Source: JAXLRU01 sp046330935
GTDB taxonomy: Bacteria > Actinomycetota > Actinomycetes > Actinomycetales > Kineosporiaceae
Direction of reading: 5' to 3'
Length of the DNA: 64,000 bases
Assembly: GCA_046330935.1 (NCBI GenBank)
Contig: JAXLRU010000003.1
Location: 665,858 to 729,857, forward strand
The notes under the pieces were generated by a model. The model ran no database searches and was not told the origin of the DNA. It saw only the letters and a program-made list of their open reading frames with translations. The translations under genes were made by a program, and so were the position numbers. Below, in pieces: positions 46,975-55,831 of the stretch. Positions within the stretch are counted from its first letter, which is position 1. Each line of letters opens with the position of its first letter.

Positions 46975-47379
46975 ATGGCGGAGGACACCCCCACGGCACG
47001 CCCGCGACTCACGCACGTGGTGCTTGGCTCGCCGCGGCCCAGGGAGCTCGCCGAGTTCTACCACCGGCTGCTGGGCTGGGCCTACGACATGATGGACGGC
47101 GACTGGGTCACCCTCAAGGCCCCGGAGGGCGCGGGGCTGGGCTTCCAGCTCGAGGACGCGCATCGGCGTCCGGTGTGGCCCTCGAGCGGGGACGGCGCGC
47201 CGTCCGGAGCTGCCGACGCTCAGCAGATGCAGCTGCACCTCGACTTCGTCGTCGACGACCTGGAGGTGGCCGTCGCGGCGGCGACCGGCCTGGGCGCCAC
47301 GGTCGCCGGGTACCAGCCGCAGGACGACGTCCGCGTGATGCTCGATCCCGACGGCCACCCGTTCTGCCTGTTCACCTGA
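46975..47379 (+). CDS. VOC/glyoxalase-like protein
   Basis: 134 aa single VOC domain: RLTHVVLGSPRPRELAEFYHRLLGW, LHLDFVVDDLEVAVAAATGLGATV and VMLDPDGHPFCLF. Metal ligands His14-type, Glu/His positions present in part. Substrate unknown. Ends 8 bp inside the convergent MFS gene. Confidence 0.87.
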   Translation: MAEDTPTARPRLTHVVLGSPRPRELAEFYHRLLGWAYDMMDGDWVTLKAPEGAGLGFQLEDAHRRPVWPSSGDGAPSGAADAQQMQLHLDFVVDDLEVAVAAATGLGATVAGYQPQDDVRVMLDPDGHPFCLFT

Positions 47380-48718
47380 CGACGTCGGGCCGGCCGAGGC
47401 GGTCGGGCGGCGGCCACGGCACGTAGCGCGGGATCCACCGGTGCAGGGCGGCCGACCCCAGGAGCGAGACGACGCCGGTGCCGAGCACGGCCGGGGCGAG
47501 GCCGCCCGCGAGCGCCAGCGCCGTGACCAGGGCGGGCCCGAGCGCCATCCCCGAGTCGTGGCACAGCCGCCAGGCGCCGAGGAACTCGGCGCGGCCCTCG
47601 TCGGGGGCGACATCGGCGCCCAGTGTCATGATCACGCCGTTGCCGAAGCCGTTGGCCACCCCCGACAGCAGCGCGACCGCGCTGATCCACGCGACCGTGC
47701 CCGAGAGCGGGAGCAGCAGGAACGCGACGGCGAGGGGTGCGAGCGAGCCGACGGCGAGCAGGCGGCGCCCGCGAGTGTCGAGGAGACGCCCGGCCGGGTA
47801 GGTGGCGGCCAGGTCCACCGCGGCCGACGCACCCATGATCAGGCTGGTCGTGGCCGCACCCACCCCCTGCTGCGCCGCCCACAGCGGGATCATCGCCGTT
47901 CGGCAGGCGCGTGCGGCCCCCATGCCCGCGGCGCCCGCGCCCAGGGTGGCGAGCAGGCGGCCGTGACGGCGGACGATGCCGGGGCGATCACCCACCTCGC
48001 GGCCACGGCCCCGCCTCGAGGGCCCGGCGGCGGTGTCGGGAGCCCGCACCGGCCGCCCCCGCAGCTCCCCCGGCAGCGCGGGCAGCCCCGCCATGAGCAG
48101 CGCGGCGACCACGATCGACGCCAGCTCCACCCAGAAGCCCGCCTGGGGGCCCGCCCAGCCGACGGCCGCCGCCCCCACGAAGGGGCCCGCGAAGAAGCCC
48201 GCGCGCATGGCGGCCGCCATCGCCGCGATGGCCGTGCCCCGCACCGCGAACGGCACCGCCGTGGCGAGGTACGCGTGCCGCGCGAGGCCCCACACCGACA
48301 TCGCGACGCCGGTGAGCAGGACGCCGGCGCCGAGGACGGCGAGGGGCGCGGTGCCGCGGGCGGGTCCGCCGAGGGCGTCCAGGTGTGCCGACACGATGGC
48401 AAGCCCGGCGCCGGCGGCACCGATCAGGGACCCCGCGAGGACGGCGGCCCGCTCGCCGAAGCGAGCCACCATGGCCCCGGCAGGAAGGTCGCCCAGGACC
48501 ATGCCGACCCCCGCGAGTGCGACGATCGCCGATGCCACGACGACCGAGGCGCCCAGGTCGTGGGCGAGGAAGACGATCACCGGACCGCTGGCGCCCGAGC
48601 CGAGCCCGAAGATGCCGACCGGCACGAACACCGGCCAGACCAGGGCGCGCAGCACGGCCCGCGGGGTGGCGGCGAGGGCGGGGGCGTCGACCGGCGCCGC
48701 GGTGACGGCGGGGTTCAC
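47372..48718 (-). CDS. MFS transporter
   Basis: 448 aa from GTG (start uncertain; the frame is open to 48868). Twelve hydrophobic segments and the loop DLPAGAMVARFGERAA of MFS carriers; YPAGRLLDTRGRR is the second-half copy. Possibly a drug or metabolite exporter. Confidence 0.85.
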   Translation of the reverse strand: MNPAVTAAPVDAPALAATPRAVLRALVWPVFVPVGIFGLGSGASGPVIVFLAHDLGASVVVASAIVALAGVGMVLGDLPAGAMVARFGERAAVLAGSLIGAAGAGLAIVSAHLDALGGPARGTAPLAVLGAGVLLTGVAMSVWGLARHAYLATAVPFAVRGTAIAAMAAAMRAGFFAGPFVGAAAVGWAGPQAGFWVELASIVVAALLMAGLPALPGELRGRPVRAPDTAAGPSRRGRGREVGDRPGIVRRHGRLLATLGAGAAGMGAARACRTAMIPLWAAQQGVGAATTSLIMGASAAVDLAATYPAGRLLDTRGRRLLAVGSLAPLAVAFLLLPLSGTVAWISAVALLSGVANGFGNGVIMTLGADVAPDEGRAEFLGAWRLCHDSGMALGPALVTALALAGGLAPAVLGTGVVSLLGSAALHRWIPRYVPWPPPDRLGRPDVVR

Positions 48719-48845
48719 GGGGCCACCGGGCCGGTCCGTGCGGAGTGTGCGGACGCCGGAGCGCCCGGCGACGGTGCAGCGAGCTGCAGGCGGGGGTCGG
48801 TCACGGTTCTCCCTGACGAGGCGACCGCCCGATTGTGGACCGCTC

Positions 48846-48855
48846 TTGTTAACAA
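48846..48855. promoter_or_regulatory. TTGTTAACAA palindrome upstream of MFS gene
   Basis: A perfect AT-rich 10-bp palindrome in an otherwise GC-rich gap, 128 bp before the chosen MFS start. Candidate operator or promoter part; no regulator gene is adjacent. Confidence 0.35.
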
Positions 48856-48880
48856 TCGGTCCGCGCACCCTCCCGGCGGT

Positions 48881-49846
48881 TCAGCCCACGCGCGCGGCGA
48901 TGTCGAACTCCTCCTCGACGAGCGCGCCGTTGACGGCGGCGCCGGTCATCGCGCCCGCGCCCATCACCATCGGCACGGTGGCCATGGGGCTCGTGACGTT
49001 GCCGACCGCCCAGATCCGCGGGTGGCTGGTGCGGCCCGTGGCGTCGACGGCGAGGAACGACCCGAGGCCGAGGGGCTGCTCGGCGCGGTCCAGCCCGAGG
49101 CCGGCGAGGAAGGCGTCGTGAGGCCGGGGCATGCCCGCGGTGAACAGGGCGTCCACGGCGGTGACCGAGCCGTCCGCGGTGCGCACGCCGGTCACGGTGT
49201 CGCCGTCGCCCAGGATCTCGACCGCCGGGGACGCGACGATGCGGACGCCGCGGGCGCGCAGCCGCTGCTCGTCGTCGTCCGCGAGCTCGCCCATGGCCGC
49301 GGAGAACAACACGACGTCGTCGCTCCACTGCCGCACCAGGCGCGCCTGGTGACCGGCGTGGGGGGACGTCGCGAGCACGCCGAGGCGGCGGCCCCGCACC
49401 TCCCAGCCGTGGCAGTAGGGGCAGTGCAGGACGCTGCGACCCCAGTGCTCGGCGAGCCCGGGAACCGCGGGGAGCTCGTCGGTGATGCCGGTCGCGACGA
49501 CGAGCGCGCGCGTGCGGTGGACGGCGGGCTCGCGCCCGAGGTCGGTGGAGGCGAGGGTGACGGCGAGGCCGTCGGTGCGGTCCTCGACACCGGTCACCGT
49601 GCCTTCGGCGAACGTGACGCCGTAGCGGGCGGCCTGCTCCCTGCCGAGCCGGACGAGTTCGGCGGGCGGGGTGCCGTCGTGACCGAGGACGCCGTGCATG
49701 TGCGCGGCGAAGCGGTTGCGAGGGCTGCCCGCGTCGACGACGAGGACGCGCCGCCGAGCGCGCCCGAGCATGAGGGCGGCCGAGAGGCCGGCCGCGCTGC
49801 CGCCCACGACGAGCGCGTCCCAGGGGGTGGGGTCGGGAGGGGTCAT
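48881..49846 (-). CDS. thioredoxin-reductase-like FAD/NAD(P) oxidoreductase
   Basis: 321 aa. DALVVGGSAAGLSAALMLGRAR (FAD), HCPYCHGWE (redox Cys pair), GVLATSPHAGHQARL (NAD(P)H) and HPRIWAVGNVTSPM. Closest to the stand-alone TrxR-like flavoproteins of actinomycetes rather than true TrxB. A strong inverted-repeat cluster lies 31-58 bp upstream of the start. Confidence 0.9.
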   Translation of the reverse strand: MTPPDPTPWDALVVGGSAAGLSAALMLGRARRRVLVVDAGSPRNRFAAHMHGVLGHDGTPPAELVRLGREQAARYGVTFAEGTVTGVEDRTDGLAVTLASTDLGREPAVHRTRALVVATGITDELPAVPGLAEHWGRSVLHCPYCHGWEVRGRRLGVLATSPHAGHQARLVRQWSDDVVLFSAAMGELADDDEQRLRARGVRIVASPAVEILGDGDTVTGVRTADGSVTAVDALFTAGMPRPHDAFLAGLGLDRAEQPLGLGSFLAVDATGRTSHPRIWAVGNVTSPMATVPMVMGAGAMTGAAVNGALVEEEFDIAARVG

Positions 49847-49876
49847 GCCAGGAGTGCACCCCGGTACTGCTCTCAG

Positions 49877-49904
49877 CGCAAGGGTCCTTGCGTACAACGC
49901 AAGG
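49877..49904. promoter_or_regulatory. triple CGCAAGG operator cluster
   Basis: CGCAAGG (49877-49883), CCTTGCGT (49886-49893) and ACGCAAGG (49897-49904) alternate in orientation, giving two overlapping perfect dyads. They lie upstream of the TrxR-like gene. Confidence 0.6.
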
Positions 49905-49924
49905 CTGGGCTTCCCCGCCGCAGG

Positions 49925-51457
49925 TCAGTGGTCGTGGCCGTCCCCGGGGTGGTGGTCCTCGGCCGGCTCGTCGTAGCGCAGCGACTCGGGAACCCGCGCG
50001 AGCACCGTCGCGATGACGGCGTCGCCGTCCTTCCAGTCCCGGGCGTCCAGCGGGATCGTGTTGCCGTCGCTGCGGCTGAGCCGGTAATAGCCCTCGGGGT
50101 GGCGGCCGAGGCCGATGACGTCGTCCCAGCGCACCGTGCGCAGGCCCGTCGGCAACCTCAGCGTGATGCCCGCGTCCCCCACCACCAGCGACGATCCGCG
50201 CGGCGCGTCGGAGCGGAACCGGCGGCCGTGCTCGCGGCCCGTGACGGGCGACTGCCAGTCGTCGGGCTCCTCGGCGACGCCGGGCACCTGGGGCCGGACC
50301 CCCTCCGGGACGCCGAGCAGCATCGTCGGCAGCGCGACCCGGGCCACTGCGGCGACGTCGGCCGCGCTCACCCGGTCGTGCCGGGCCACCAGCTGCTCGT
50401 CGGACTCCAGGGCCACGCCGTGCAGCAGCCGCGTGGCGGCGTCGTCGAGGGCGGCAAGCACGGCCCGGGGGTCGGCGACGAACTCGCGCAGCCCCTCGAG
50501 GTCGAAGTCGAGGTCGGCCTGCTGCGGTCCAGCCTCGGCGATCGCCCGCAGCGCGCCGACCAGCACCGTCGCCGCCACGGCGGCGTCCCGGGTGCGGGAA
50601 TCGGCATGGACGGTCGCGTGCACGACGCCCGCGCCCGCACGCGCCGAGTGGTAGCCGACCTCGTAGCTGAGGCCGCGCCCGTGCCGCAGGTCGTCCTCGA
50701 CGCGCTGCTCGAGGAGCCGGCAGAGCATGCCGGCGACCACGCCGAACTGCTGGTCGTCCCAGTCGGCGGCCGGCGCGTGGGCGGCGCGCACGGCGTCGGC
50801 GTCCACCTCGAACGCCAGGCCCACGCCGTCCTCGTGGGGGTGCTCCACCCACACCGGGTAGGGCAGGGGGACGCGCGGGGGCGCCGCGGCCAGCGGGGAC
50901 CGGGCGGGCCCGTCGGGCAGCGTCAGGTCGAGGCCGTCGGGGACGGGCCCGCTGAACCAGGCCACCGCGTTGCCCGTGACGAAGTGGGTGCGCGCCCACG
51001 CGCGGACGGCGTCGGCGGTGATCGCGGGGATGGCGGGTTCGCGCAGGCCCGCGAGCCCGACGTCGACGGCGCCGTAGCGGCGCGACATCAGGTACCCGGC
51101 GAGGGGGTGGCAGGCCATGCCGCCCTCGGCCTCCAGCACCCCCGCCTCGGCGGCCAGCCGCTGCGTCGGGACGTCGCGCAGCGCGGCGCACACGCGGGTG
51201 AGGAAGTCGGCCACGGCCTCGGGACGCCCGGTGGCGGTGAACTCGGTGAGGGTGAGGTCGACGGACGCGTTGCAGTCCAGGTGCGAGCGGCCGAGGCTGG
51301 CCATCACCAGGTGTTCGACGAGGTGGGTGACCCCTCCGCCGATGAAGCTCTCGTCGCGACGCCCGACCCGGAACATGAGGGAGGCCGTCAGGGGCCCCGG
51401 GGCGTCGGCGGACAGCACGCGGACGCCGTTGCGCTCGTCGATCTGCACGCTCGCCAC
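49925..51457 (-). CDS. M16 (insulinase/pitrilysin) family peptidase-like protein
   Basis: 510 aa. THLVEHLVM carries the zinc motif HxxEH, and LEAEGG ~70 residues later offers the third ligand Glu. The second M16 half follows (residues ~190-370). The last ~90 residues (GITLRLPTGLRTVRWDDVIGLGRHPEGYYRLSR...) look like a small PH-type beta domain, then a His-rich end HHPGDGHDH. The active-site half and partner half are in one short chain. Confidence 0.85.
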   Translation of the reverse strand: MASVQIDERNGVRVLSADAPGPLTASLMFRVGRRDESFIGGGVTHLVEHLVMASLGRSHLDCNASVDLTLTEFTATGRPEAVADFLTRVCAALRDVPTQRLAAEAGVLEAEGGMACHPLAGYLMSRRYGAVDVGLAGLREPAIPAITADAVRAWARTHFVTGNAVAWFSGPVPDGLDLTLPDGPARSPLAAAPPRVPLPYPVWVEHPHEDGVGLAFEVDADAVRAAHAPAADWDDQQFGVVAGMLCRLLEQRVEDDLRHGRGLSYEVGYHSARAGAGVVHATVHADSRTRDAAVAATVLVGALRAIAEAGPQQADLDFDLEGLREFVADPRAVLAALDDAATRLLHGVALESDEQLVARHDRVSAADVAAVARVALPTMLLGVPEGVRPQVPGVAEEPDDWQSPVTGREHGRRFRSDAPRGSSLVVGDAGITLRLPTGLRTVRWDDVIGLGRHPEGYYRLSRSDGNTIPLDARDWKDGDAVIATVLARVPESLRYDEPAEDHHPGDGHDH

Positions 51458-51527
51458 GGTACGGCGTGAGGGTGTCCCGGGTCCGCCGGTTGCGGGGCGC
51501 GCCCGCGGGTTGGCCTAGCCTGCCCTC

Positions 51528-52304
51528 GTGCGGCGGCTGCTGGTGACGGGCGGGTCCGGGTTCCTCGGGCGGCGGGTGCTCGCGGCCGCGAGCGGCGCAG
51601 GGTTCGACGCCGTCGGCACCACCCACACCGCGCCGGGGATGCGGATGGACCTCGCCGACCCGGCGTCCGTCCGGGCCGTCGTGGACGCCGTCCGGCCCGA
51701 CGCCGTCGTCCACACCGCCTACCTGCAGCACGGGCCGAGCCGCGACGCCGTGATCGTCGACGGGACGGCGGCGCTGGCCTCGGCGTGCGCCCGGCACGGT
51801 GCGCGGCTGGTGCACGTGTCGACCGACCTGGTCTTCTCCGGGACGCTGGGCCGTCCCTACCGGGAGTCCGACGAGCCCGACCCGATCGACGGCTACGGGG
51901 CGGCGAAGCGTCGCGCCGAGCTCGCCGCCGCCGCGGCCTGCCCCGACTCCCTCGCCGTGCGCACGAGCCTGCTGCTCGGGGGGCGCCTCGCGCCCGGCAA
52001 GATCGAGACGGCCGTCGCCGACCCCACGCTGACGTTCTGGACCGACGTCCTGCGCAGCCCGACCTCCGCCGACGACCTCGCCACCGCCCTGGTGGAGCTC
52101 GTGGACGCCGAGCTGACCGGCGTCCTGCACGTGTGCGGTGCCGACGAGGTGTCGCGGGCGGAGCTCGCCGAGGTGGTCGCCGGGCGGCCCGTGCGCACCG
52201 GGCTCGCGCCGGTCGGGGTGCCCCTCGACTGCCGGATGGACTGCTCGCTCGCCGCGTCCGTGCTGGCCACGCCCGTGCGTGGGCTGCGCGCCTTGTGGGG
52301 GTGA
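51528..52304 (+). CDS. NAD-dependent epimerase/RmlD-like reductase
   Basis: 258 aa. LLVTGGSGFLGRRVL binds NAD(P); LVHVSTDLVF and DGYGAAKRRAE give the Ser and YxxxK catalytic pair. Short-chain sugar-nucleotide reductase type (RmlD). Substrate not readable; no polysaccharide genes nearby. Confidence 0.85.
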   Translation: MRRLLVTGGSGFLGRRVLAAASGAGFDAVGTTHTAPGMRMDLADPASVRAVVDAVRPDAVVHTAYLQHGPSRDAVIVDGTAALASACARHGARLVHVSTDLVFSGTLGRPYRESDEPDPIDGYGAAKRRAELAAAAACPDSLAVRTSLLLGGRLAPGKIETAVADPTLTFWTDVLRSPTSADDLATALVELVDAELTGVLHVCGADEVSRAELAEVVAGRPVRTGLAPVGVPLDCRMDCSLAASVLATPVRGLRALWG

Positions 52305-52320
52305 GGGGCCGCGAAAGGAG

Positions 52321-53145
52321 TCACTGCCGCTCGGCGTCGTCGAGGTCCGCGGTGGCCGACGTGAGGAACGCCTCGACGGCAAGCCTCACCTCGGACCGCG
52401 GGATCAACCCGTGGGCCCAGCTCGGGGCGCTCGCGCGCGTCAGCAGCTCCGGGTCGGCCTGAGCAAGCGCACACTTCGTGGCGGGCTTCAGCACCTCGGC
52501 GGCCTCACGACCCAGGAGTCCCGCCGCCCCGGCGACCCTGACCCACTTGGCTGCTTTCAGGTGCTTGATCCCGGCCGTGAGCAGATGCTCGTTCCACCGC
52601 GGCTGATCGTAAGCGGGAAGGATCAGTGCGAGATCGATGGCGTCCTTGTTGGAGCTTCGGCCGCGGTCCATCCAGGCGATCACCTTCAGGACGGCTTGCA
52701 TTGCCAGCGTGGGAACGCGCACCGTGCAGCCTCGGGGAAGCACGTACTCGTCGGCCGTGGCCATTGCCTCCGCGAGTCCCAGGACATTCATCGGGCGGTC
52801 TTCCTGGAAGGAGACACATCCCTCGGGCACCTCCAGCTGACCGAAAGGGACGACGTCCACCTGGCACCCCGCAACCCTGATCCGGTGGGTCCTCCGGCCA
52901 GCCCCGAAGGCCCGGACGAGGGCATCGAAGTCAGCCCATGAGGGCACACGCACCGCGACGTCCACGTCGTCCGTCTGCCGTTGGATCATGTCGCCGCCGA
53001 CGTAGTGCAGGGCGAGATCGCGTGCCATTGCCCCCACGACCAGAGGGCCGGCGCACTCGACATGCGACGGCATCACCTCCTGGATGGCCAGGATGACCTC
53101 TGCGACGGGAAGCAGCTGCTCAGCCGAGGAGACGTCGTAGATCAT
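52321..53145 (-). CDS. AbiEii-like nucleotidyltransferase toxin
   Basis: 274 aa. VVGAMARDLALH and QTDDVDVAVRV supply the Gly-Ser-like and Asp-x-Asp motifs of the DNA polymerase beta-like nucleotidyltransferase fold. SSNKDAIDLALIL fits the AbiEii/AbiGii family. Its start lies 26 bp inside the preceding gene. AbiEii toxins modify a nucleic acid target, causing reversible growth arrest and phage abortive infection. Confidence 0.78.
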   Translation of the reverse strand: MIYDVSSAEQLLPVAEVILAIQEVMPSHVECAGPLVVGAMARDLALHYVGGDMIQRQTDDVDVAVRVPSWADFDALVRAFGAGRRTHRIRVAGCQVDVVPFGQLEVPEGCVSFQEDRPMNVLGLAEAMATADEYVLPRGCTVRVPTLAMQAVLKVIAWMDRGRSSNKDAIDLALILPAYDQPRWNEHLLTAGIKHLKAAKWVRVAGAAGLLGREAAEVLKPATKCALAQADPELLTRASAPSWAHGLIPRSEVRLAVEAFLTSATADLDDAERQ

Positions 53146-54151
53146 CCGACTTCTCCCTCAGATCCGCGGCCACCTCGTGGAGGCGGCCGTCTCGCGTGGC
53201 CAGCAGGTCCGCGTACACGAGCAGGCGGGGCACCACACCGTTCCAGCGGGGAGGCTGATCCCACTGTGGCGACCACAGGGGGCGTCGGAACTCCGCAACG
53301 TCCCCGTTTCCCGCCCGCTGCGGGACATACCGACTCATCCTGAAGTCGACGAGGAGTCTCTGGGGCAGCTCGAAGGAGTAAGCGACACCCCTGACGGTGC
53401 TCAGATATCCGCCCAGGATCTCCGCCGCCGTCTCGCCGCCCCAGATCAGTCCGTAGTCCTGCGCAGCATGCGGCGTGATGTCGCGCCACCATCCGGGCTG
53501 AGCCGAGAACCGGCCGAGGATCGACGACGGGCCGTAGCCCCGGCGGTAGTCCTCGACCCAGCCACCTGCCAGCCTGCTGAGATCGCTGATGCCTCTCGAC
53601 GTGATCAAGCCGTCGTCGCGGAACCCTTCGAGGACGGCGTGAGCCGTGCTCACCGAGACGTCTGCCGCAGCCGCCACCGCGCGTACCGGAGCTACTGCGA
53701 GCTCCGGGTCCATCAGGATGACAAAGCCCACGGACAATCCACTCCGGCGCTTCCGACGGATCATTGCCGGCGCTGCCGGGGTCCGTGGCCGGGCCGCCCC
53801 TCGGCCGCGCACCTCCAGGCGTAGTCCATCGTGTGACACGGTGACATTGCCTTGGGCGTCCACAGCGTTCGCTCCGAGCTGGCGCAGCAGCGTCAGCTCG
53901 GACGGGGACAGCCTCTCGGCGAGAAGGACGAAGGGCGGCCCACAGTCGGCGGCGACCACCGCATCGAGGACGCCCACGACCGTCTTCCAGGTCTCGCGTT
54001 CGGCACTCAAGGGCAGGGGCCGGAAGGTCCGGCCGTCGACGACGAGGTGAAGGGGACCCCCGTGAGGGTCCACGTGCACGTCGAGCCCGAGCGCGGCGAG
54101 TGCCCGCGCGGCCGCCGTCAGCAGCTCCTCATCCTCCGCCCGGGACTCCAT
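53120..54151 (-). CDS. AbiEi-like antitoxin/regulator
   Basis: 343 aa. N-terminal ~130 residues of unknown fold, then a winged helix (VRAVAAAADVSVSTAHAVLEGFRDDGLI) and a C-terminal AbiEi-like region with GGETAAEILGGYL and PRLLVYADLLATRDGRLHEVAADL. Antitoxin-first order and overlap with the nucleotidyltransferase match type IV systems, in which AbiEi represses the operon rather than binding the toxin. Upstream, 54155-54210 is rich in TTCGAAC/GTTCGA half-sites with a TAGTAT box, likely its own operator. Confidence 0.75.
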   Translation of the reverse strand: MESRAEDEELLTAAARALAALGLDVHVDPHGGPLHLVVDGRTFRPLPLSAERETWKTVVGVLDAVVAADCGPPFVLLAERLSPSELTLLRQLGANAVDAQGNVTVSHDGLRLEVRGRGAARPRTPAAPAMIRRKRRSGLSVGFVILMDPELAVAPVRAVAAAADVSVSTAHAVLEGFRDDGLITSRGISDLSRLAGGWVEDYRRGYGPSSILGRFSAQPGWWRDITPHAAQDYGLIWGGETAAEILGGYLSTVRGVAYSFELPQRLLVDFRMSRYVPQRAGNGDVAEFRRPLWSPQWDQPPRWNGVVPRLLVYADLLATRDGRLHEVAADLREKSDDLRRLLG

Positions 54152-54273
54152 GCGTTCGATACTAGCTTCGTTCGTTCACATCGAACACTCCTGTTTTCGA
54201 ACGCCTCTTGCTTCGCTCCTGGGTCGTCAAGCATGGCTACCCTCCTGCCCGTGAACAGCTGCGCGGACCGACC

Positions 54274-54993
54274 GTGAGTGGCATTCGGCTCTGGTTCGAC
54301 CTGCACGACGCGACCCTGGCCGCGATCCTGCTCGCCGTCGCCCTGGGGCTCCTCGGCTGGTTCGTGGGCCCCCGCGGGCGGGTGTCCGCGCCGGTGACGC
54401 TCGTGGCGCTGCTGAGCGCCGCCGCCGTCGCCGCCGGGGACGGGCGGCTGGAGACGTTCGGCCGCGCGCTCGCGGACCTCGACCACGCGGACCGGTGGGC
54501 GCTCACCACGTTTCTCGTCATCGGGCTCGCCGCCTCCGACCAGGTGCGCAAACCGCGGCACCGGCGTGACTGGAGGGGAGAGGTCCGCGGTACCGCCCTG
54601 CTGCTGGGCCTGCTGGCGGTGCTCGCGATCACGCTGGACCGGGGCTCGGCATCCGCGACCGGTGCCGCGTTCACGCTGGTACCCGGCTCACTGGTGCAGG
54701 CGACGTACGACACCGCGCCCAACATCGTCCTGTTCCTGCCGCTCGCCTACCTGGCGCGACTGGACTCGCGCACCTGGTGGGGCGTGCTCGCCTTTCTCGC
54801 CGCCGTCAGCGTGGTGCTGGAGCTGGTGCAGATCCCCCTGGGCCGCTCGGCGCAGGCGCTCGACGTGGCCGCGAACGTCGCCGGGGCCGCGATCGGCTGC
54901 GCGTTCGCGCACTGGCAGGTCAGGGGCGCAGCGCGGACGGAGCGGGGTCAGCTGAGCGGCGCCCGTGAGGACGAGGCGCCCGCCACGCCGTGA
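54274..54993 (+). CDS. VanZ-like membrane protein
   Basis: 239 aa from GTG. Helices AAILLAVALGLLGWFVGP..., then APNIVLFLPLAYLARL and VLELVQIPLGRSAQALDVAANVAGAAIG, the VanZ pattern. Role in envelope stress or glycopeptide tolerance is only suggested by the family name. Confidence 0.82.
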   Translation: MSGIRLWFDLHDATLAAILLAVALGLLGWFVGPRGRVSAPVTLVALLSAAAVAAGDGRLETFGRALADLDHADRWALTTFLVIGLAASDQVRKPRHRRDWRGEVRGTALLLGLLAVLAITLDRGSASATGAAFTLVPGSLVQATYDTAPNIVLFLPLAYLARLDSRTWWGVLAFLAAVSVVLELVQIPLGRSAQALDVAANVAGAAIGCAFAHWQVRGAARTERGQLSGAREDEAPATP

Positions 54994-54995
54994 AG

Positions 54996-55128
54996 CTCAC
55001 GGACGCCGCGCATCTGCCGTCGGACCCGTGGCCGACCAGGGCGGGCGCCGTCGGACGTGCAGATGCCCCGACATCCCGACGACGCGCCGGAACAGGACCG
55101 GCGTGTCCTCGGGAGGACGGGGCATCTG
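54996..55128. repeat. intergenic repeat family copy 2 with hairpin
   Basis: 54996-55016 is identical to 33165-33185 (CTCACGGACG...CGCATCTG), and CCGACCAG..GGGCGGGCGCC follows in both. A second hairpin, CAGATGCCCCG (55060-55070) / CGGGGCATCTG (55118-55128), closes the segment. Both copies lie between convergent genes, so terminator function is plausible. Confidence 0.65.
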
Positions 55129-55155
55129 AGCAGAACCGAAGGGGGGGTCAGGCCC

Positions 55156-55623
55156 TCAGAGGCACTTGCTGAAGTGGTGCGAGGTGATCGACAGCCGCTC
55201 GCGCAGGTAGAACCGGTGGGCGTCGTGCCGCTGCACGCCGGAGTCGAGGGCGAGCATCGTGCACCCGGCGGCGCGGCCCCGGCACTCGAGCTCGGCCAGC
55301 AGCGCGTGCCCGACCCCGCGGGAGCGCTCGTCACGGGCGGTCACCAGGTCGTCGACGTAGATCTTGCGCCCGGCGACGGTGGTCGCGACGATCCGCCAGC
55401 CCGCCACGCCCACGCAGCGGCCGCCCTCGAACGCGGCCGTGAACCGCAAGCCCTGCGGGTACCCCTCGGCGAGGACCTGCTCGAGCAGGTCGTGCGACAG
55501 GTGCGGGCGAAGCTGCTGCAGCACGGGCAGCGCTTCCTCCCAGCGCTCGTCATCGGGCGCCAGGTCCACCAGGGTCAGCCCGGTCGTGGGCTGGACGGTC
55601 GGCAGAGCGAGGACGGGGTTCAC
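55156..55623 (-). CDS. GNAT acetyltransferase
   Basis: 155 aa from GTG. VDDLVTARDERSRGVGHALLAELECRGRAAGC is the acetyl-CoA loop; ALDSGVQRHDAHRFYLRERL the following helix; C-terminus ITSHHFSK typical. Substrate unknown. 55624-55831 upstream shows no gene. Confidence 0.87.
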   Translation of the reverse strand: MNPVLALPTVQPTTGLTLVDLAPDDERWEEALPVLQQLRPHLSHDLLEQVLAEGYPQGLRFTAAFEGGRCVGVAGWRIVATTVAGRKIYVDDLVTARDERSRGVGHALLAELECRGRAAGCTMLALDSGVQRHDAHRFYLRERLSITSHHFSKCL

Positions 55624-55831
55624 ACGGATCCTCTCGTCGCGGACACGAAGGCCGGACGGCGAGAGCGGCTGGCGGCGGCATTGACGCGGCGCGGCCGATC
55701 CGGGGCGTTGCCCAGTGTGGGGCAGAACACGCCCGGAGCCCACCCGAGTTCACCCGATCGTCGACCGGCGGTATCTCACACACGACAAAGCGCCTCCTTC
55801 ACCGGACGTGATCCCCTTACGGTGAGCGACC

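Noticed and set aside
47441..51469. 1342-codon plus-strand frame opposite the MFS, TrxR-like and M16 genes
   Set aside because: Antisense shadow: low-complexity Arg/Gly/His/Asp composition across three well-supported genes and their gaps.
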